In this document: positions 39,531 through 51,403 of the stretch, piece after piece | Numbering within the stretch: position 1 is the stretch's first letter | Layout: every line of letters starts with the position of its first letter | Translations under genes and position numbers: made by a program | Assembly (NCBI GenBank): GCA_947247005.1 | Contig: OX365949.1 | Location: 4,040,001-4,104,000 of the forward strand | Source: Spisula solida | Taxonomy: Eukaryota; Mollusca; Bivalvia; Venerida; Mactridae | Length of the DNA: 64,000 nucleotides | Direction of reading: 5' to 3' | Notes under the pieces: generated by a model | The model's input: only the letters and a program-made list of their open reading frames with translations | Databases searched by the model: none | What the model was told of the DNA's origin: nothing

Positions 39531-40470
39531 AATTTCAGCAATTCATTTTCGTTATCTATAATTGATAAATAAGTAAATTCATATGAAACCTTAATTATTG
39601 TTTTCACGCGAAAACATCTGCATCATTTGTAAACAAATAAATCTAGCGACCCGTTTAGCAGTTTGAAGAAAAAATAGACACATCAGCAAGCCTACGGACC
39701 AAGGGATCAGCAATTATTATTAAAACATAAATATTAGTTTTATTTTGGTTACGAACATTATCCATCCAAAAAATGTAAACAGGGTGGGGTCAATAAGCAT
39801 TGAAATATGTCTATATACGGTCATCAATTAATTGCTGCAATATTCACGGAAACAAATTTATTCATTGTATAATGCTACGGTCACATTTGCCCTACGAGCT
39901 CTGTACGAGTTGTTTTTGGCGAACTCGCACGGCGTCCGTACGGATATCGAAACTCGTACGAGCATCGTACGGATTTTTGTGACTCGTAGAGGGCTCGGCG
40001 ACTCGGTGAAAATTGACAGACTCAGCGAGCATAGAATTGTAATATCTTTATTTCACATGACATTGTTGTATATACACTATAACATGCACTGCTATTTTGC
40101 TGATACTGCAACTGTATCATGTATCCAAGTTCCAGTAGAAAGACTCTGTCAACAGCAAATACCCAACATCGAAAACAATAATCATAATTTAAAAAGTAAC
40201 GAAAAGTTACGTTTGTTGTTACGTTGAAGCTGAGCATAGGTACGTGGGAATGTATGAGTTGTCGGCCTCATTGCCGGAAGATTACTAGTGCATGTAGCTA
40301 TGTGTTATTTTCAGTAGTTATCCAATTTTCACTGCTAGATTGTGTGATGCAAAGTATCTGGGTGCGATACCACAGATTATTCCGAGTATAATGAATGGTT
40401 CCGCTACACACGAGACCACTAGTACCTCTGGGTTTCCAACCAGTTCACCTCTAGATTGGTGGGAAATATA

Positions 40471-40705
40471 TGTTCATGAAGTTGGCAGGCTAGCGGCCTA
40501 GCAGCGTGAAGTTGGCAGCCTAGCAGCGTGAAGTTGGCAGTCTAGCACACAAGCAGCATGGCAGCGTGAAGTTGGCAGCCTAGCAGCGTGAAGTTGGCGG
40601 CCTAGCGCATTAGCAGCCTAGCAACGTGAAGTTGGCGGCCTAGCATCGTGAAGTTGGCGATCGAGCGGTCTATTAGACTAGCAGCTTAAAGTTGGCGACC
40701 TAGCA
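40471..40705 (+). repeat. GTGAAGTTGGC minisatellite in the loop
   Basis: About nine units of 22-37 bp built on (A)GCGTGAAGTTGGC followed by AGCCTAGC-like sequence. Exact GCGTGAAGTTGGC occurs at 40504, 40526, 40564 and 40586. Variants ACGTGAAGTTGGC, TCGTGAAGTTGGC, TCATGAAGTTGGC and GCTTAAAGTTGGC fill the rest. The same motif marks both ends of the surrounding 21.7-kb element. Confidence 0.9.
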
Positions 40706-41639
40706 TACAATATTTCGTAGATCCCACTTTAGTCATCGCATGTCGACACTTAGAATATTTCAAACGGCAATACAATATTTTCCCCGCAAAATTACCGTTA
40801 ACTGTTTTTTTCTGTTTGGTGTAGCCGTGTGAGAAGCAAAAGAAATCATCACCACATTAATTTATTGAATCTCGTTTTACAGCGATTTTCATATTTCAGT
40901 CTATGGACAACGCATATCGACACTCGTTAAGGGCGTTATTTCGTATTTCCGCTTATATAAGTGGGAAAGCTGGTCTTTCATACCTTCATGATCATGGATG
41001 CCATCAGGAGTGAGGTATCCAGAGTGGTTGATATAATTTGTATGAAATAGTAAAACAACCGACCTAAATTAATTGGCATGAAATGAATAACTTTCACTTA
41101 GGCTAAATAAAAAATATGTGTGGTTCAGGAAACATTGGTGAAAAATAGGGTAGGTAGGTAGGCATTTGTTTTTAGATGCAGGTGTTTTTACCGGGAAAAT
41201 AGTTCAAGCCATAGCACTGTATAAATTGGTATCGTTGACGGTACTTAAAGTATGTACATACAGTATCTCCGACTGACAATGAACATGTCTACATGTATTT
41301 GATAGAAAAAATAAATATACATGTTTTTACAGAAAATAAAAACGTCAGTCTATTATAACATGATTGATGTACATATCATACAGAATCGCCTACAATAATA
41401 AAATTTATCAATAAATACCAGAGACTGTAGTCTCTGTAAATACGTAAATACACAGTTTCTGTCGGAAAGAAATCTACAGCAAAAAAATATAATCATGGTC
41501 ATAAAATACATTCAAAAATAGCAGACTTAGTTAAGAAATTACTGGTAGACAAATTATTTTTCTCCAACAAATTTTGTTAGAAAGGACTTGAATGTAAGCC
41601 GAAACACTCCTTAAGACTTTCTTAATTTTATCTCATGAA

Positions 41640-41835
41640 TTATTAACCTTATTTCCAAAGCGAGCAAAGTTCGAATCCCGGGGGAAGTTAGGTTATAACT
41701 GAAGGAGTCGTTTGGTGAGACGCCAGCTAGTTCATGAATGGTTACCATAAGCCCATCTCTGCCAGGCTCCGGCAATACATATATGAGAATGGGTTCGGGT
41801 TATTTTGCTAGTGTGGGGTCTGACCAGCTATATTT
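41640..41835 (+). repeat. possible tRNA-derived SINE remnant
   Basis: GTTCGAATCCCGGG at about 41671 matches the Pol III B box, but no A box is recognisable upstream. The body downstream (GTTAGGTTATAACTG, GAGACGCCAGCTAG) has no second copy in the window. Confidence 0.3.
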
Positions 41836-42877
41836 TATCCAAGTTGGTACCCACTAGATAAGATGACCACAATTCCAGGGTCCAGGCCCACCCCATCTGG
41901 ATCCGCACACGATCAGTGTATGATAATTGTTATTTCCGTGATTCTCGTGCACAGAACTTCTATTCAAAACGTCATGGCGAAATTGGCTGAGTCTGTCAAA
42001 GGACATCTATGCATTGTCCTTGCATTTATAAACATAACATGCAATACCAATCATTATATAATCATCTTACATAATAAAACAACACAAAACATTGTTGAGG
42101 ACAGCTTCCTTGCGAGCTCTCTACTTCAAAAATCTCTAGGAGCTCGTAGACAACTCGGAGCTCGGTGAAACATTTTCACCGTGCTCCCGAGTCCTCTACG
42201 AGTTAAAAATAATCATCGGGATGCTCTTACGAGTTAACGAAGTCCGTACGGACTGCGTACGCACTTGCTAAAATTCGACTCGCACGGAGCTCGTACGATC
42301 ATTGTGACCAGGTTCTTAAATAGATAATTAAAAGTAGCTGAACATATCAATTATTGTCGCACGGTCACCGTACAGACAGCGTACGAGTTATCTGCGAGCT
42401 CTGGTTGATCTACGAGCACCGTGCAATGTACGACCGGGCTCCTTGCGAGCACCGTGCGATGTCCGTATGGATATTACGATGCCCGTACGAATATCGTACG
42501 ATTGCATCTCTATCAATCGTACGAGGTCCGTACGAGCTGTGACGCTACGAATGTACAAATACCATCAGGATTTTATAAAGTGTGGACTCGTACGAGTTGG
42601 TAAATTCGTACGGATATCGTACGAGCTTTGTGACCGTAGCATTCATGTTCGGTACTCGTGACAGGCACGGTACCTTCTAATCCGAAAACAAATTCGCCAA
42701 ATTTCAAAGAAACAATTCTCAATCTGGCACATACAGTGTTGCATATAGGCTGTATAATTCATGCTAATCTATAGGGCTGGGTACCACCAAGAAAAATATA
42801 TCGGGGTATATCACAGTTTTCCACAAATACCACGGTATATACCACGGTATACAACCAACTTCATTATAAGACTAATA

Positions 42878-43050
42878 ATACGGTCACATTTACCCTACGC
42901 TTTTTTACGAGCTCCGTACGAGTTCATTTTGGCGAACTCGCACGGCGTCCGTACGGATTTATAAGACTCGTTGGAGCATCGATCGGGTTTTCCTAATTCG
43001 TAGAGGACTCGGCGACTTGATGACAATGTTTCACCGAGTTCCCGACTGTC
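42878..43050 (+). mobile_element. truncated left end of the 39871-42643 element family
   Basis: TACGGTCACATTTACCCTAC at 42882-42901 and the following CGTACGAGTT, GGCGAACTCGCACGGCGTCC and GTACGGAT blocks repeat the left end at 39874-39950. The copy stops close to the inner end of the right arm. The phrase AATTTCAACCGCCCCACAG (43051-43069) also occurs inside the arm at about 43500-43516, which suggests rearrangement at this junction. Confidence 0.75.
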
Positions 43051-43064
43051 AATTTCAACCGCCC

Positions 43065-44977
43065 CACAGCATCTCGAAGAATTCGCAATTTTTAAAATAA
43101 ATGTGATGCACGAGATGCTCAATATATATCGCGAACTTGCTAATAATTAGTAATGAATCTTATGATCCTTTCGATTTTTTTCAAACTTGTTCAATGTTCA
43201 ATGTTGTTTTTCATAACGACATTGAAAAAATCGAATGTTCAATGTTGCTTCTCATAACAACATTCAAAAATGTTCAATGTTCAATGTTGTTTTTCATAAC
43301 GAAATTGAAAAAATCGAATGTTCAATGTTTCTTTTCATAACAACATTCAAAAAATTTGAATGTTCAATGTTGCTTTCCATAACAACATTTGAAAGTTCAA
43401 TGTTCAATGTTGTTTTTCATAACAACATTCAAAAGGCTGAAAATATGAAAATGTCGCGAGATTCGGCTGCCTAGTTAAGAAGCTTGTAAGAGCTGGTCAA
43501 TTTCAACCGCCCCACAGTAGAACCAATACTTTGTCATTTTTTCAAGAAAATATTATAGGGAAGTGAGGATGCAAACGAACGGGCATGAGACAAGCTTTCC
43601 AACGCGCCCTCACTTTTCCGGATCGGAGATAAGATGAAAAAGTTTTGCGCGGGGTGCAATCTCGGAAGCTTTCATATACCGTTTATAGAAGGGAAATTGC
43701 GCGGAAAACACTGAACGAGAAAGCTCGGCAATTTGGCGCGCCGTAAAATCGTTCACATACTGCCTACGCCGGTTGAGTGTGGATGCAAACGAACGGGCAT
43801 GAGACGAGCTTTCCAACGCGCTCTCACTTTGCCGGATCGGAGGTCAGATCAAAAGGTTTTGCGCGGGTGCAGTCTCGGAAGCTTTCATAGATCGTTGATA
43901 GAAGGGAAATTGCGCGGAAAACACTGAACGAGAAAGCTCGGCAATTTGACACGCCGAAAATCGTTCATATACTGCATACGCCGGTTTAGTGTGGAGGCAA
44001 ACGAACGGGCATGAGACGAACTTTCTAACACGCCCTCACATGGCTGGCTGTCTTCATTTTAAGAAAAAGGACCGCCCCATGAAAAGAATGTAATAGTCAC
44101 CCCACGTAGAAGTCCCGGATGATATTATAGGGAGGAGGCAAAATCCAAGAAAGGCTCAAAATATGAAAATGTTGCGAAATTCGGCTTACCCACAAATTCG
44201 AAAGCGTTTGACCCTGCCGAAGTGTTCTGGCCGATAGAATTGAGTGTGCAAGACCGAATGCGCCGGGTAGGGCAGGGGTCTGACACGATAAAAAACAAGC
44301 CAGATTCGGCTTACCGCTCGACATATAAAGTGCCCTAGAGGATTTGCCCACCCACGGCGGTGCTGCGAAAGAACGCTTCCTTGCACGGGTCGCGGGAGCT
44401 CGCTTGTAGGGCCGAAGTTAGCGGTGGAGCTTCGAGACAGACCGTTTGCTTGCCGCAAATCGGCTTCTTCCCGGCAGGTTGGAGCTTTGATAGGTAGGAT
44501 GCTGCGAAAGAACGCTTGCTTGGCCGGGTCGCGGGGGCTCGCTGGTAGGGCCGAAGCTAGCGGCGGAGCTTCGAGACAGACCGTTTGCTTGCCGCAAATC
44601 GGCTTCTTACCGGCAGGTTGGAGCTTTGATAGGTAGGGGTGCTGCGATAGAACGCTTGTGTGCCCGTGTCGCGGGAGCTCGCTGGTAGGGCCGAAGCTAG
44701 CGGCGGAGCTTCGAGACAGACCGTTTGCTTGCCGCAAATCGGCTTCTTACCGGCAGGTTGGAGCTTTGATAGGTAGGGGTGCTGCGATAGAACGCTTGTG
44801 TGCCCGTGTCGCGGGAGCTCGCTGGTAGGGCCGAAGCTAGCGGCGGTGCTTCGAGACTGACTTTTCTCGTGGGTTGAGAAGTGCCCCTTCTGTTTAAAAT
44901 GACCACAGCCAGTCATGTGAGGGCGCGTTGGAAAGCTCGTCTAATGCCCATTCTTTTGTTTCATCACTCAACCGGCT
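43065..44977 (-). repeat. right-arm GC-rich inner domain
   Basis: Reverse complement of 34111-35827, from CACAGCATC at 43065 outward. Differences from the left arm include four rather than three 140-bp repeats, a short insertion near 44115-44127 beside GGGAGGAGG, and scattered single-base changes. Otherwise the inner parts look about 99% identical by eye, so the arms are young or have been homogenised. Confidence 0.85.
44350..44865 (-). repeat. 140-bp tandem repeat, four copies (right arm)
   Basis: GCTTCGAGAC anchors lie at about 44429, 44569, 44709 and 44849. Two adjacent copies (44569-44848) are essentially identical, consistent with a recent one-unit gain relative to the left arm. Confidence 0.92.
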
Positions 44978-47900
44978 CCATAACGACATTGAAAAAATCG
45001 AATGTTCAATGTTCAATGTTGCTTCTCATAACAACATTAAAAAAAGTTCAATGTCCAATGTTCAATGTTGTTTTTCATAAAGACATTGAAAAAATCGAAT
45101 GTTCAATGTTGCTTTCTATAACAACATTAAAAAAAATCGAATGTTCAATGTTGTTTTCCAAAACTACATTTAAAAAAATCCAAAGTTCAATGTTCAATGT
45201 TGTTTTCCAAAACTACATTCAAAAAAATCCAATGTTCAATGTTCAATGTTGTTTTCTAAAACTACATTCAAAGAATCCAATGTTCAATGTTCAATGTTGC
45301 TTTCTATAACTACATTCAAAAAAATCGAATGTTCAATGTTCAATGTTGTTTTCTAAAACTACATTCAAAAAAATCGAATGTTCAATGTTCAATGTTGTTT
45401 TCCAAAACTACATTCAAAAAAATCCAATGTTCAATGTTCAATGTTGTTTTCTAAAACTACATTCAAAAAAATCCAATGTTCAATGTTCAATGTTGCTTTC
45501 TATAACTACATTCAAAAAAATCGAATGTTCAATGTTGTTTTCTAAAACTACATTAAAAAAAATCCAATGTTCAATGTTCAATGTTGTTTTCCAAAACTAC
45601 ATTCAAAAAAATCTAATGTTCAATGTTGTTTTCTAAAACTACATTCAAAAAAATCGAATGTTCAATGTTCAATGTTGTTTTCTAAAACTACATTCAAAAA
45701 ATCCAATGTTCAATGTTGCTTTCTATAACTACATTCAAAAAAATCGAATGTTCAATGTTGTTTTCTAAAACTACATTCAAAAAATCCAATGTTCAATGTT
45801 CAATGTTGTTTTCTAAAACTACATTCAAAAAAATCCAATGTTCAATGTTCAATGTTGTTTTCCAAAACTACATTAAAAAAATCCAATGTTCAATGTTGTT
45901 TTCTAAAACTACATTCAAAAAAATCCAATGTTCAATGTTCAATGTTGTTTTCTAAAACTACATTCAAAAAATCCAATGTTCAATGTTCAATGTTGCTTTC
46001 TATAACTACATTCAAAAAAATCGAATGTTCAATGTTGTTTTCTAAAACTACATTCAAAAAAATCGAATGTTCAATGTTCAATGTTGTTTTCCAAAACTAC
46101 ATTCAAAAAAATCCAATGTTCAATGTTCAATGTTGTTTTCTAAAACTACATTCAAAAAAATCCAATGTTCAATGTTCAATGTTGCTTTCTATAACTACAT
46201 TCAAAAAAATCGAATGTTCAATGTTCAATGTTGTTTTCTAAAACTACATTCAAAAAAATCCAATGTTCAATGTTGTTTTCCAAAACTACATTCAAAAAAA
46301 TCCAATGTTCAATGTTCAATGTTGTTTTCCAAAACTACATTCAAAAAATCCAATGTTCAATGTTCAATGTTGTTTTCTTAAACTACATTCAGAAAAATCC
46401 AATGTTCAATGTTCAATGTTGTTTTCCAAAACTACATTCAAAAAAATCCAATGTTCAATGTGCAATGTTGTTTTCTAAAACTACATTCAAAAAAATCCAA
46501 TGTTCAATGTTCAACGTTGTTTTCTAAAACTACATTCAAAAAATCCAATGTTCAATGTTCAATGTTGCTTTCTATAACTACATTCAAAAAAATCGAATGT
46601 TCAATGTTCAATGTTGTTTTCTAAAACTACATTCAAAAAAATCGAATGTTCAATGTTCAATGTTGTTTTCCAAAACTACATTCAAAAAATCCAATGTTCA
46701 ATGTTGTTTTCCAAAACTACATTCAAAAAAATCCAATGTTCAATGTTCAATGTTGTTTTCTAAAACTACATTCAAAAAAATCCAATGTTCAATGTTGTTT
46801 TCTAAAACTACATTCAAAAAATCCAATGTTCAATGTTCAATGTTGTTTTCTAAAACTACATTCAAAAAAATCCAATGTTCAATGTTGTTTTCCAAAACTA
46901 CATTCAAAAAATCCAATGTTCAATGTTCAATGTTGTTTTCCAAAACTACATTAAAAAAAAATCCAATGTTCAATGTTCAATGTTGTTTTCTAAAACTACA
47001 TTCAAAAAAATCGAATGTTCAATGTTCAATGTTGTTTTCTAAAACTACATTCAAAAAAATCCAATGTTCAATGTTCAATGTTGTTTTCTAAAACTACATT
47101 CAAAAAAATCCAATGTTCAATGTGGTTTTCTAAAACTACATTCAAAAAATCCAATGTTCAATGTTCAATGTTGTTTTCTAAAACTACATTCAAAAAAATC
47201 CAATGTTCAATGTTCAATGTTGTTTTCTAAAACTACATTCAAAAAATCCAATGTTCAATGTTGCTTTCTATAACTACATTCAAAAAAATCGAATGTTCAA
47301 TGTTCAATGTTGTTTTCTAAAACTACATTCAAAAAAATCGAATGTTCAATGTTCAATGTTGTTTTCCAAAACTACATTCAAAAAATCGAATGTTCAATGT
47401 TCAATGTTGTTTTCCAAAACTACATTCAAAAAAATCCAATGTTCAATGTTGTTTTCTAAAACTACATTCAAAAAAATCCAATGTTCAATGTTCAATGTTG
47501 TTTTCTAAAACTACATTCAAAAAATCCAATGTTCAATGTTCAATGTTGTTTTCTAAAACTACATTCAAAAAATCCAATGTTCAATGTTCAATGTTGTTTT
47601 CTAAAACTACATTCAAAAAAATCCAATGTTCAATGTTCAATGTTGTTTTCTAAAACTACATTCAAAAAAATCCAATGTTCAATGTTCAATGTTGTTTTCT
47701 AAAACTACATTCAAAAAAATCCAATGTTCAATGTTCAATGTTGTTTTCTAAAACTACATTCAAAAAATCCAATGTTCAATGTTCAATGTTGCTTTCTATA
47801 ACTACATTCAAAAAAATCGAATGTTCAATGTTGTTTTCTAAAACTACATTCAAAAAATTTGAATGTTCAATGTTCAATGTTGTTTTCCAAAACTACATTC

Positions 47901-50033
47901 AAAAAAATCCAATGTTCAATGTTCAATGTTGTTTTCTAAAACTACATTCAAAAAAATCCAATGTTCAATGTTCAATGTTGCTTTCTATAACTACATTCAA
48001 AAAAATCGAATGTTCAATGTTCAATGTTGTTTTCTAAAACTACATTCAAAAAAATCCAATGTTCAATGTTCAATGTTGTTTTCCAAAACTACATTCAAAA
48101 AAATCCAATGTTCAATGTTGTTTTCCAAAACTACATTCAAAAAATCCAATGTTCAATGTTCAATGTTGTTTTCCAAAACTACATTCAAAAAAATCCAATG
48201 TTCAATGTTGTTTTCTAAAACTACATTCAAAAAAATCCAATGTTCAATGTTGTTTTCTAAAACTACATTCAAAAAATCCAGTGTTCTATGTTCAATGTTG
48301 TTTTCTAAAACTACATTCAAAAAAATCGAATGTTCAATGTTGTTTTCCAAAACTACATTCAAAAAATCGAATGTTCAATGTTCAATGTTGTTTTCTAAAA
48401 CTACATTCAAAAAAATCTAATGTTCAATGTTCAATGTTGTTTTCTAAAACTACATTCAAAAAAATCCAATGTTCAATGTTCAATGTTGTTTTCTAAAACT
48501 ACATTCAAAAAAATCGAATGTTCAATGTTCAATGTTGTTTTCCAAAACTACATTCAAAAAATCCAATGTTCAATGTTCAATGTTGTTTTCCAAAACTACA
48601 TTCAAAAAAATCCAATGTTCAATGTTGTTTTCTAAAACTACATTCAAAAAAATCCAATGTTCAATGTTGTTTTCTAAAACTACATTAAAAAAATCCAATG
48701 TTCAATGTTCAATGTTGTTTTCTAAAACTACATTCAAAAAAATCGAATGTTCAATGTTCAATGTTGTTTTCCAAAACTACATTCAAAAAATCGAATGTTC
48801 AATGTTCAATGTTGTTTTCTAAAACTACATTCAAAAAAATCTAATGTTCAATGTTCAATGTTGTTTTCTAAAACTACATTCAAAAAAATCCAATGTTCAA
48901 TGTTCAATGTTGTTTTCTAAAACTACATTCAAAAATCCAATGTTCAATGTTCAATGTTGCTTTCTATAACTACATTCAAAAAAATCGAATGTTCAATGTT
49001 CAATGTTGTTTTCTAAAACTACATTCAAAAAAATCGAATGTTCAATGTTCAATGTTGTTTTCCAAAACTACATTCAAAAAAATCCAATGTTCAATGTTCA
49101 ATGTTGTTTTCTAAAACTACATTCAAAAAAATCCAATGTTCAATGTTCAATGTTGCTTTCTATAACTACATTCAAAAAAATCGAATGTTCAATGTTCAAT
49201 GTTGTTTTCTAAAACTACATTCAAAAAAATCCAATGTTCAATGTTCAATGTTGTTTTCCAAAACTACATTCAAAAAAATCCAATGTTCAATGTTCAATGT
49301 TGTTTTCCAAAACTACATTCAAAAAATCCAATGTTCAATGTTCAATGTTGTTTTCTAAAACTACATTCAAAAAAATCCAATGTTCAATGTTCAATGTTGT
49401 TTTCCAAAACTACATTCAAAAAAATCCAATGTTCAATGTTCAATGTTGTTTTCTAAAACTACATTCAAAAAAATCCAATGTTCAATGTTCAATGTTGTTT
49501 TCTAAAACTACATTCAAAAAATCCAATGTTCAATGTTCAATGTTGCTTTCTATAACTACATTCAAAAAAATCGAATGTTCAATGTTCAATGTTGTTTTCT
49601 AAAACTACATTCAAAAAAATCGAATGTTCAATGTTCAATGTTGTTTTCCAAAACTACATTCAAAAAATCCAATGTTCAATGTTCAATGTTGTTTTCCAAA
49701 ACTACATTCAAAAAAATCCAATGTTCAATGTTGTTTTCTAAAACTACATTCAAAAAAATCCAATGTTCAATGTTCAATGTTGTTTTCTAAAACTACATTC
49801 AAAAAATCCAATGTTCAATGTTCAATGTTGTTTTCCAAAACTACATTCAAAAAAATCCAATGTTCAATGTTCAATGTTGTTTTCTAAAACTACATTCAAA
49901 AAAATCCAATGTTCAATGTTCAATGTTGTTTTCCAAAACTACATTCAAAAAAATCCAATGTTCAATGTTCAATGTTGTTTTCTAAAACTACATTCAAAAA
50001 AGTTCAATGTTCAATGTTCAATGTTCAATGCCT
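44978..50033 (-). repeat. right-arm minisatellite, 49-bp unit, about 100-105 copies
   Basis: Inverted version of the left array: CAATGTT heptamers, GAAAAC/CAAAAC variants and AAAAAATCCAATG or AAATCGAATG junctions. Variant order does not mirror the left array, and the 1.34-kb duplication of the left arm is not evident here. The arrays have therefore changed independently since the arms were formed. Rare variants include CAATGTGG (47121) and CCAGTGTTC (48278). Open frames are repeat by-products. Confidence 0.97.
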
Positions 50034-50047
50034 TGCCAACTTCACGC
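50034..50047 (-). repeat. subterminal motif of the giant element, right
   Basis: TGCCAACTTCACGC, the perfect reverse complement of 28325-28338. The four outermost bases (AACC here, CATA on the left) do not pair. Confidence 0.7.
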
Positions 50048-50051
50048 AACC

Positions 50052-50060
50052 TCAAAAATT
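50052..50060 (+). repeat. right 9-bp target site duplication of the 21.7-kb element
   Basis: TCAAAAATT, identical to 28312-28320, followed by ACCGAAATGAAAAACC, the continuation of the repeat unit broken by the insertion. Confidence 0.8.
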
Positions 50061-50690
50061 ACCGAAATGAAAAACCATGACAATATGCGCTATTGCATTT
50101 CATGAGGGTATATCCCTTCATCAAAATTCCTGAAGAAATGAAGGAGGAGTTGCACTCAGAAGAATTTTTCTTTATATCCTACGTATGTACAAAATAAACA
50201 AAGGACCATAATTCTGTCAAAAATGGCCGAAATAAAAAAACCCAGACGATATGCGCTATGGCAGCTCATAATTGTACCTCTGTTAAAAGTTTTGACAAAA
50301 TTCCTTAAGAAATGGAGGAGGAGATGCACACAGAAGAGTTTATCATTTTCTCTATATCTCACAAATGTACAAAAAATGGCCGAAATGAAAAACGCTAACG
50401 ATATGCGCTAGGGCATCTTATAACCGTACTTCTATAAAAGTTTTGACAAAATTCCTTGAGAAATGCAGGAGGAGTTGCACACAGAATAGTTTATATGTAA
50501 AAAGTCAACAAAGGCAATAACTCCGTAAAAAGTCCAGACAATATGCGCTGGGGGACATCATAGCAGTAATTATGTGAAAGTTTCGTCAAACTCCCTTAAG
50601 TAATGTAGGAGTTGCACACAGAAGAGTAGGATAGACAGACGGACGGACGGAATGACACCTACTTCGCCTTCGACGGGAGATAATAATAAC
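50061..50690 (+). repeat. tandem dispersed-repeat block of about 150 bp with GACGGACGG tail
   Basis: CCGAAAT..GA(C/T)(A/G)ATATGCGC recurs at about 50062, 50227, 50379 and 50524 (spacing 165, 152 and 145). Each unit also has ACAAA(G)GACCATAATTCTG or AACAAAGGCAATAACTC, TTGACAAAATTCCTTA and GGAGGAG(T/A)TGCACACAGAAGAG. The block ends in GACAGACGGACGGACGG and ACTTCGCCTTCGACGGGAG. It looks like a bivalve dispersed repeat from memory and is the insertion target of the giant element. Confidence 0.8.
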
Positions 50691-51403
50691 ATATCACGAT
50701 CAAATAATTTTTTTAAAACGCAATAACTCACAACTTCTGTGTAGCAACAGCCATTTGGTTCACAGTAGTCAATCGTATAGACTTTAGCATGTTTCCATGT
50801 TTATATTGAAACTTCTGTTTTATACAGCTATCTGTCATAAGTAGCCATGTTTAATTTATCCATTGACTTGCTGCTTAAGGACTTTTTTATTTCAAACCAT
50901 ATACGTGAGGTGATCACCAACGCTGTAAAACGAGAGTGGATAAACTAAGTCTTTATCATCATAATTGTTAAATTAAATTTATTCCAGACACATAAACCAT
51001 AATTATACTATAAATCATTTTATAATATCTTTTTGATACCCCATCGTAAGTAAATCTAGACACCATCTACCTCTCTTACTTAGCGCAAAAATATCAATGG
51101 CTTTTATCAGGTAATTCCCTCTACATATGCATACCGCTGTGAATAAATGTTTTCCTAAAATAGACGGACATTGATGATGGTATAATAAAGGCAATGTAGT
51201 GCCTAGAGGGTACTACTGTTTCCAGTCGATGTTCACAAAGACATATGGATTACTGTTGATAGAGCTTTACCAATTGTTTAGTAATAATTTGTAATTTCCT
51301 CCATATATGGTGCTATGCTATTTTCAAAAACCATGCAGTATATCATGATTTTGTCGGGGTCAGCAGACAGATTTACTTGAAGTATCCTTTTTGTAGATAC
51401 AGA

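Larger units (their letters stand above)
39871..42643. mobile_element. DNA element with perfect 15-bp TIR and TACGAG-rich ends
   Basis: AATGCTACGGTCACA at 39871-39885 is perfectly matched by its reverse complement at 42629-42643. Inward, both ends are dense in TACGAGCTC and CGTACGGATATCG palindromic blocks (39895-40020; 42105-42310; 42355-42630). An internal pair with TGGTCACAAT-type end at 42300-42312 suggests two nested elements of one family. No transposase is recognised between. The design parallels the CGTCGTACGACG foldback at 22462-23565. Target duplication not defined. Confidence 0.65.
35828..43064. other. loop of the giant foldback element
   Basis: 7.2 kb between the arms. It contains several local tandem repeats, one complete TIR element and one truncated relative, all listed separately, and no supported gene. 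The 35828-36580 part is AT-rich with short unremarkable frames. 37876-39110 shows nothing recognisable. Confidence 0.75.
28321..50051. mobile_element. giant foldback transposon candidate, 21.7 kb, non-autonomous
   Basis: Two inverted arms, 28321-35827 and 43065-50051, enclose a 7.2-kb loop. Both ends carry GCGTGAAGTTGGCA four bases inside the boundary (28325-28338; reverse complement 50034-50047), then a 49-bp minisatellite, then a GC-rich inner domain. Identical 9-bp TCAAAAATT copies flank the unit. Removing the unit and one copy joins CCATAATTCTG to ACCGAAATGAAAAACC, which aligns gap-free with the intact neighbouring repeat unit at 50208-50245. This is strong evidence for insertion as one block. 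Arm plan (outer tandem repeats, inner non-repeated domain) and target length resemble FB elements of Drosophila and TU elements of sea urchins. No transposase frame is recognisable. An assembly artefact is less likely, because the arms differ in unit numbers and order and the loop is not symmetric. Confidence 0.8.

Noticed and set aside
28321..50051. CRISPR-like array interpretation of the short repeats
   Set aside because: Units are contiguous without unique spacers, in an animal genome, and no cas-type gene is present.
28321..50051. Giant palindrome as a pure assembly artefact
   Set aside because: The loop is asymmetric, arms differ in repeat number and order, and flanking 9-bp duplications restore an intact repeat. 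Not excluded entirely without reads.
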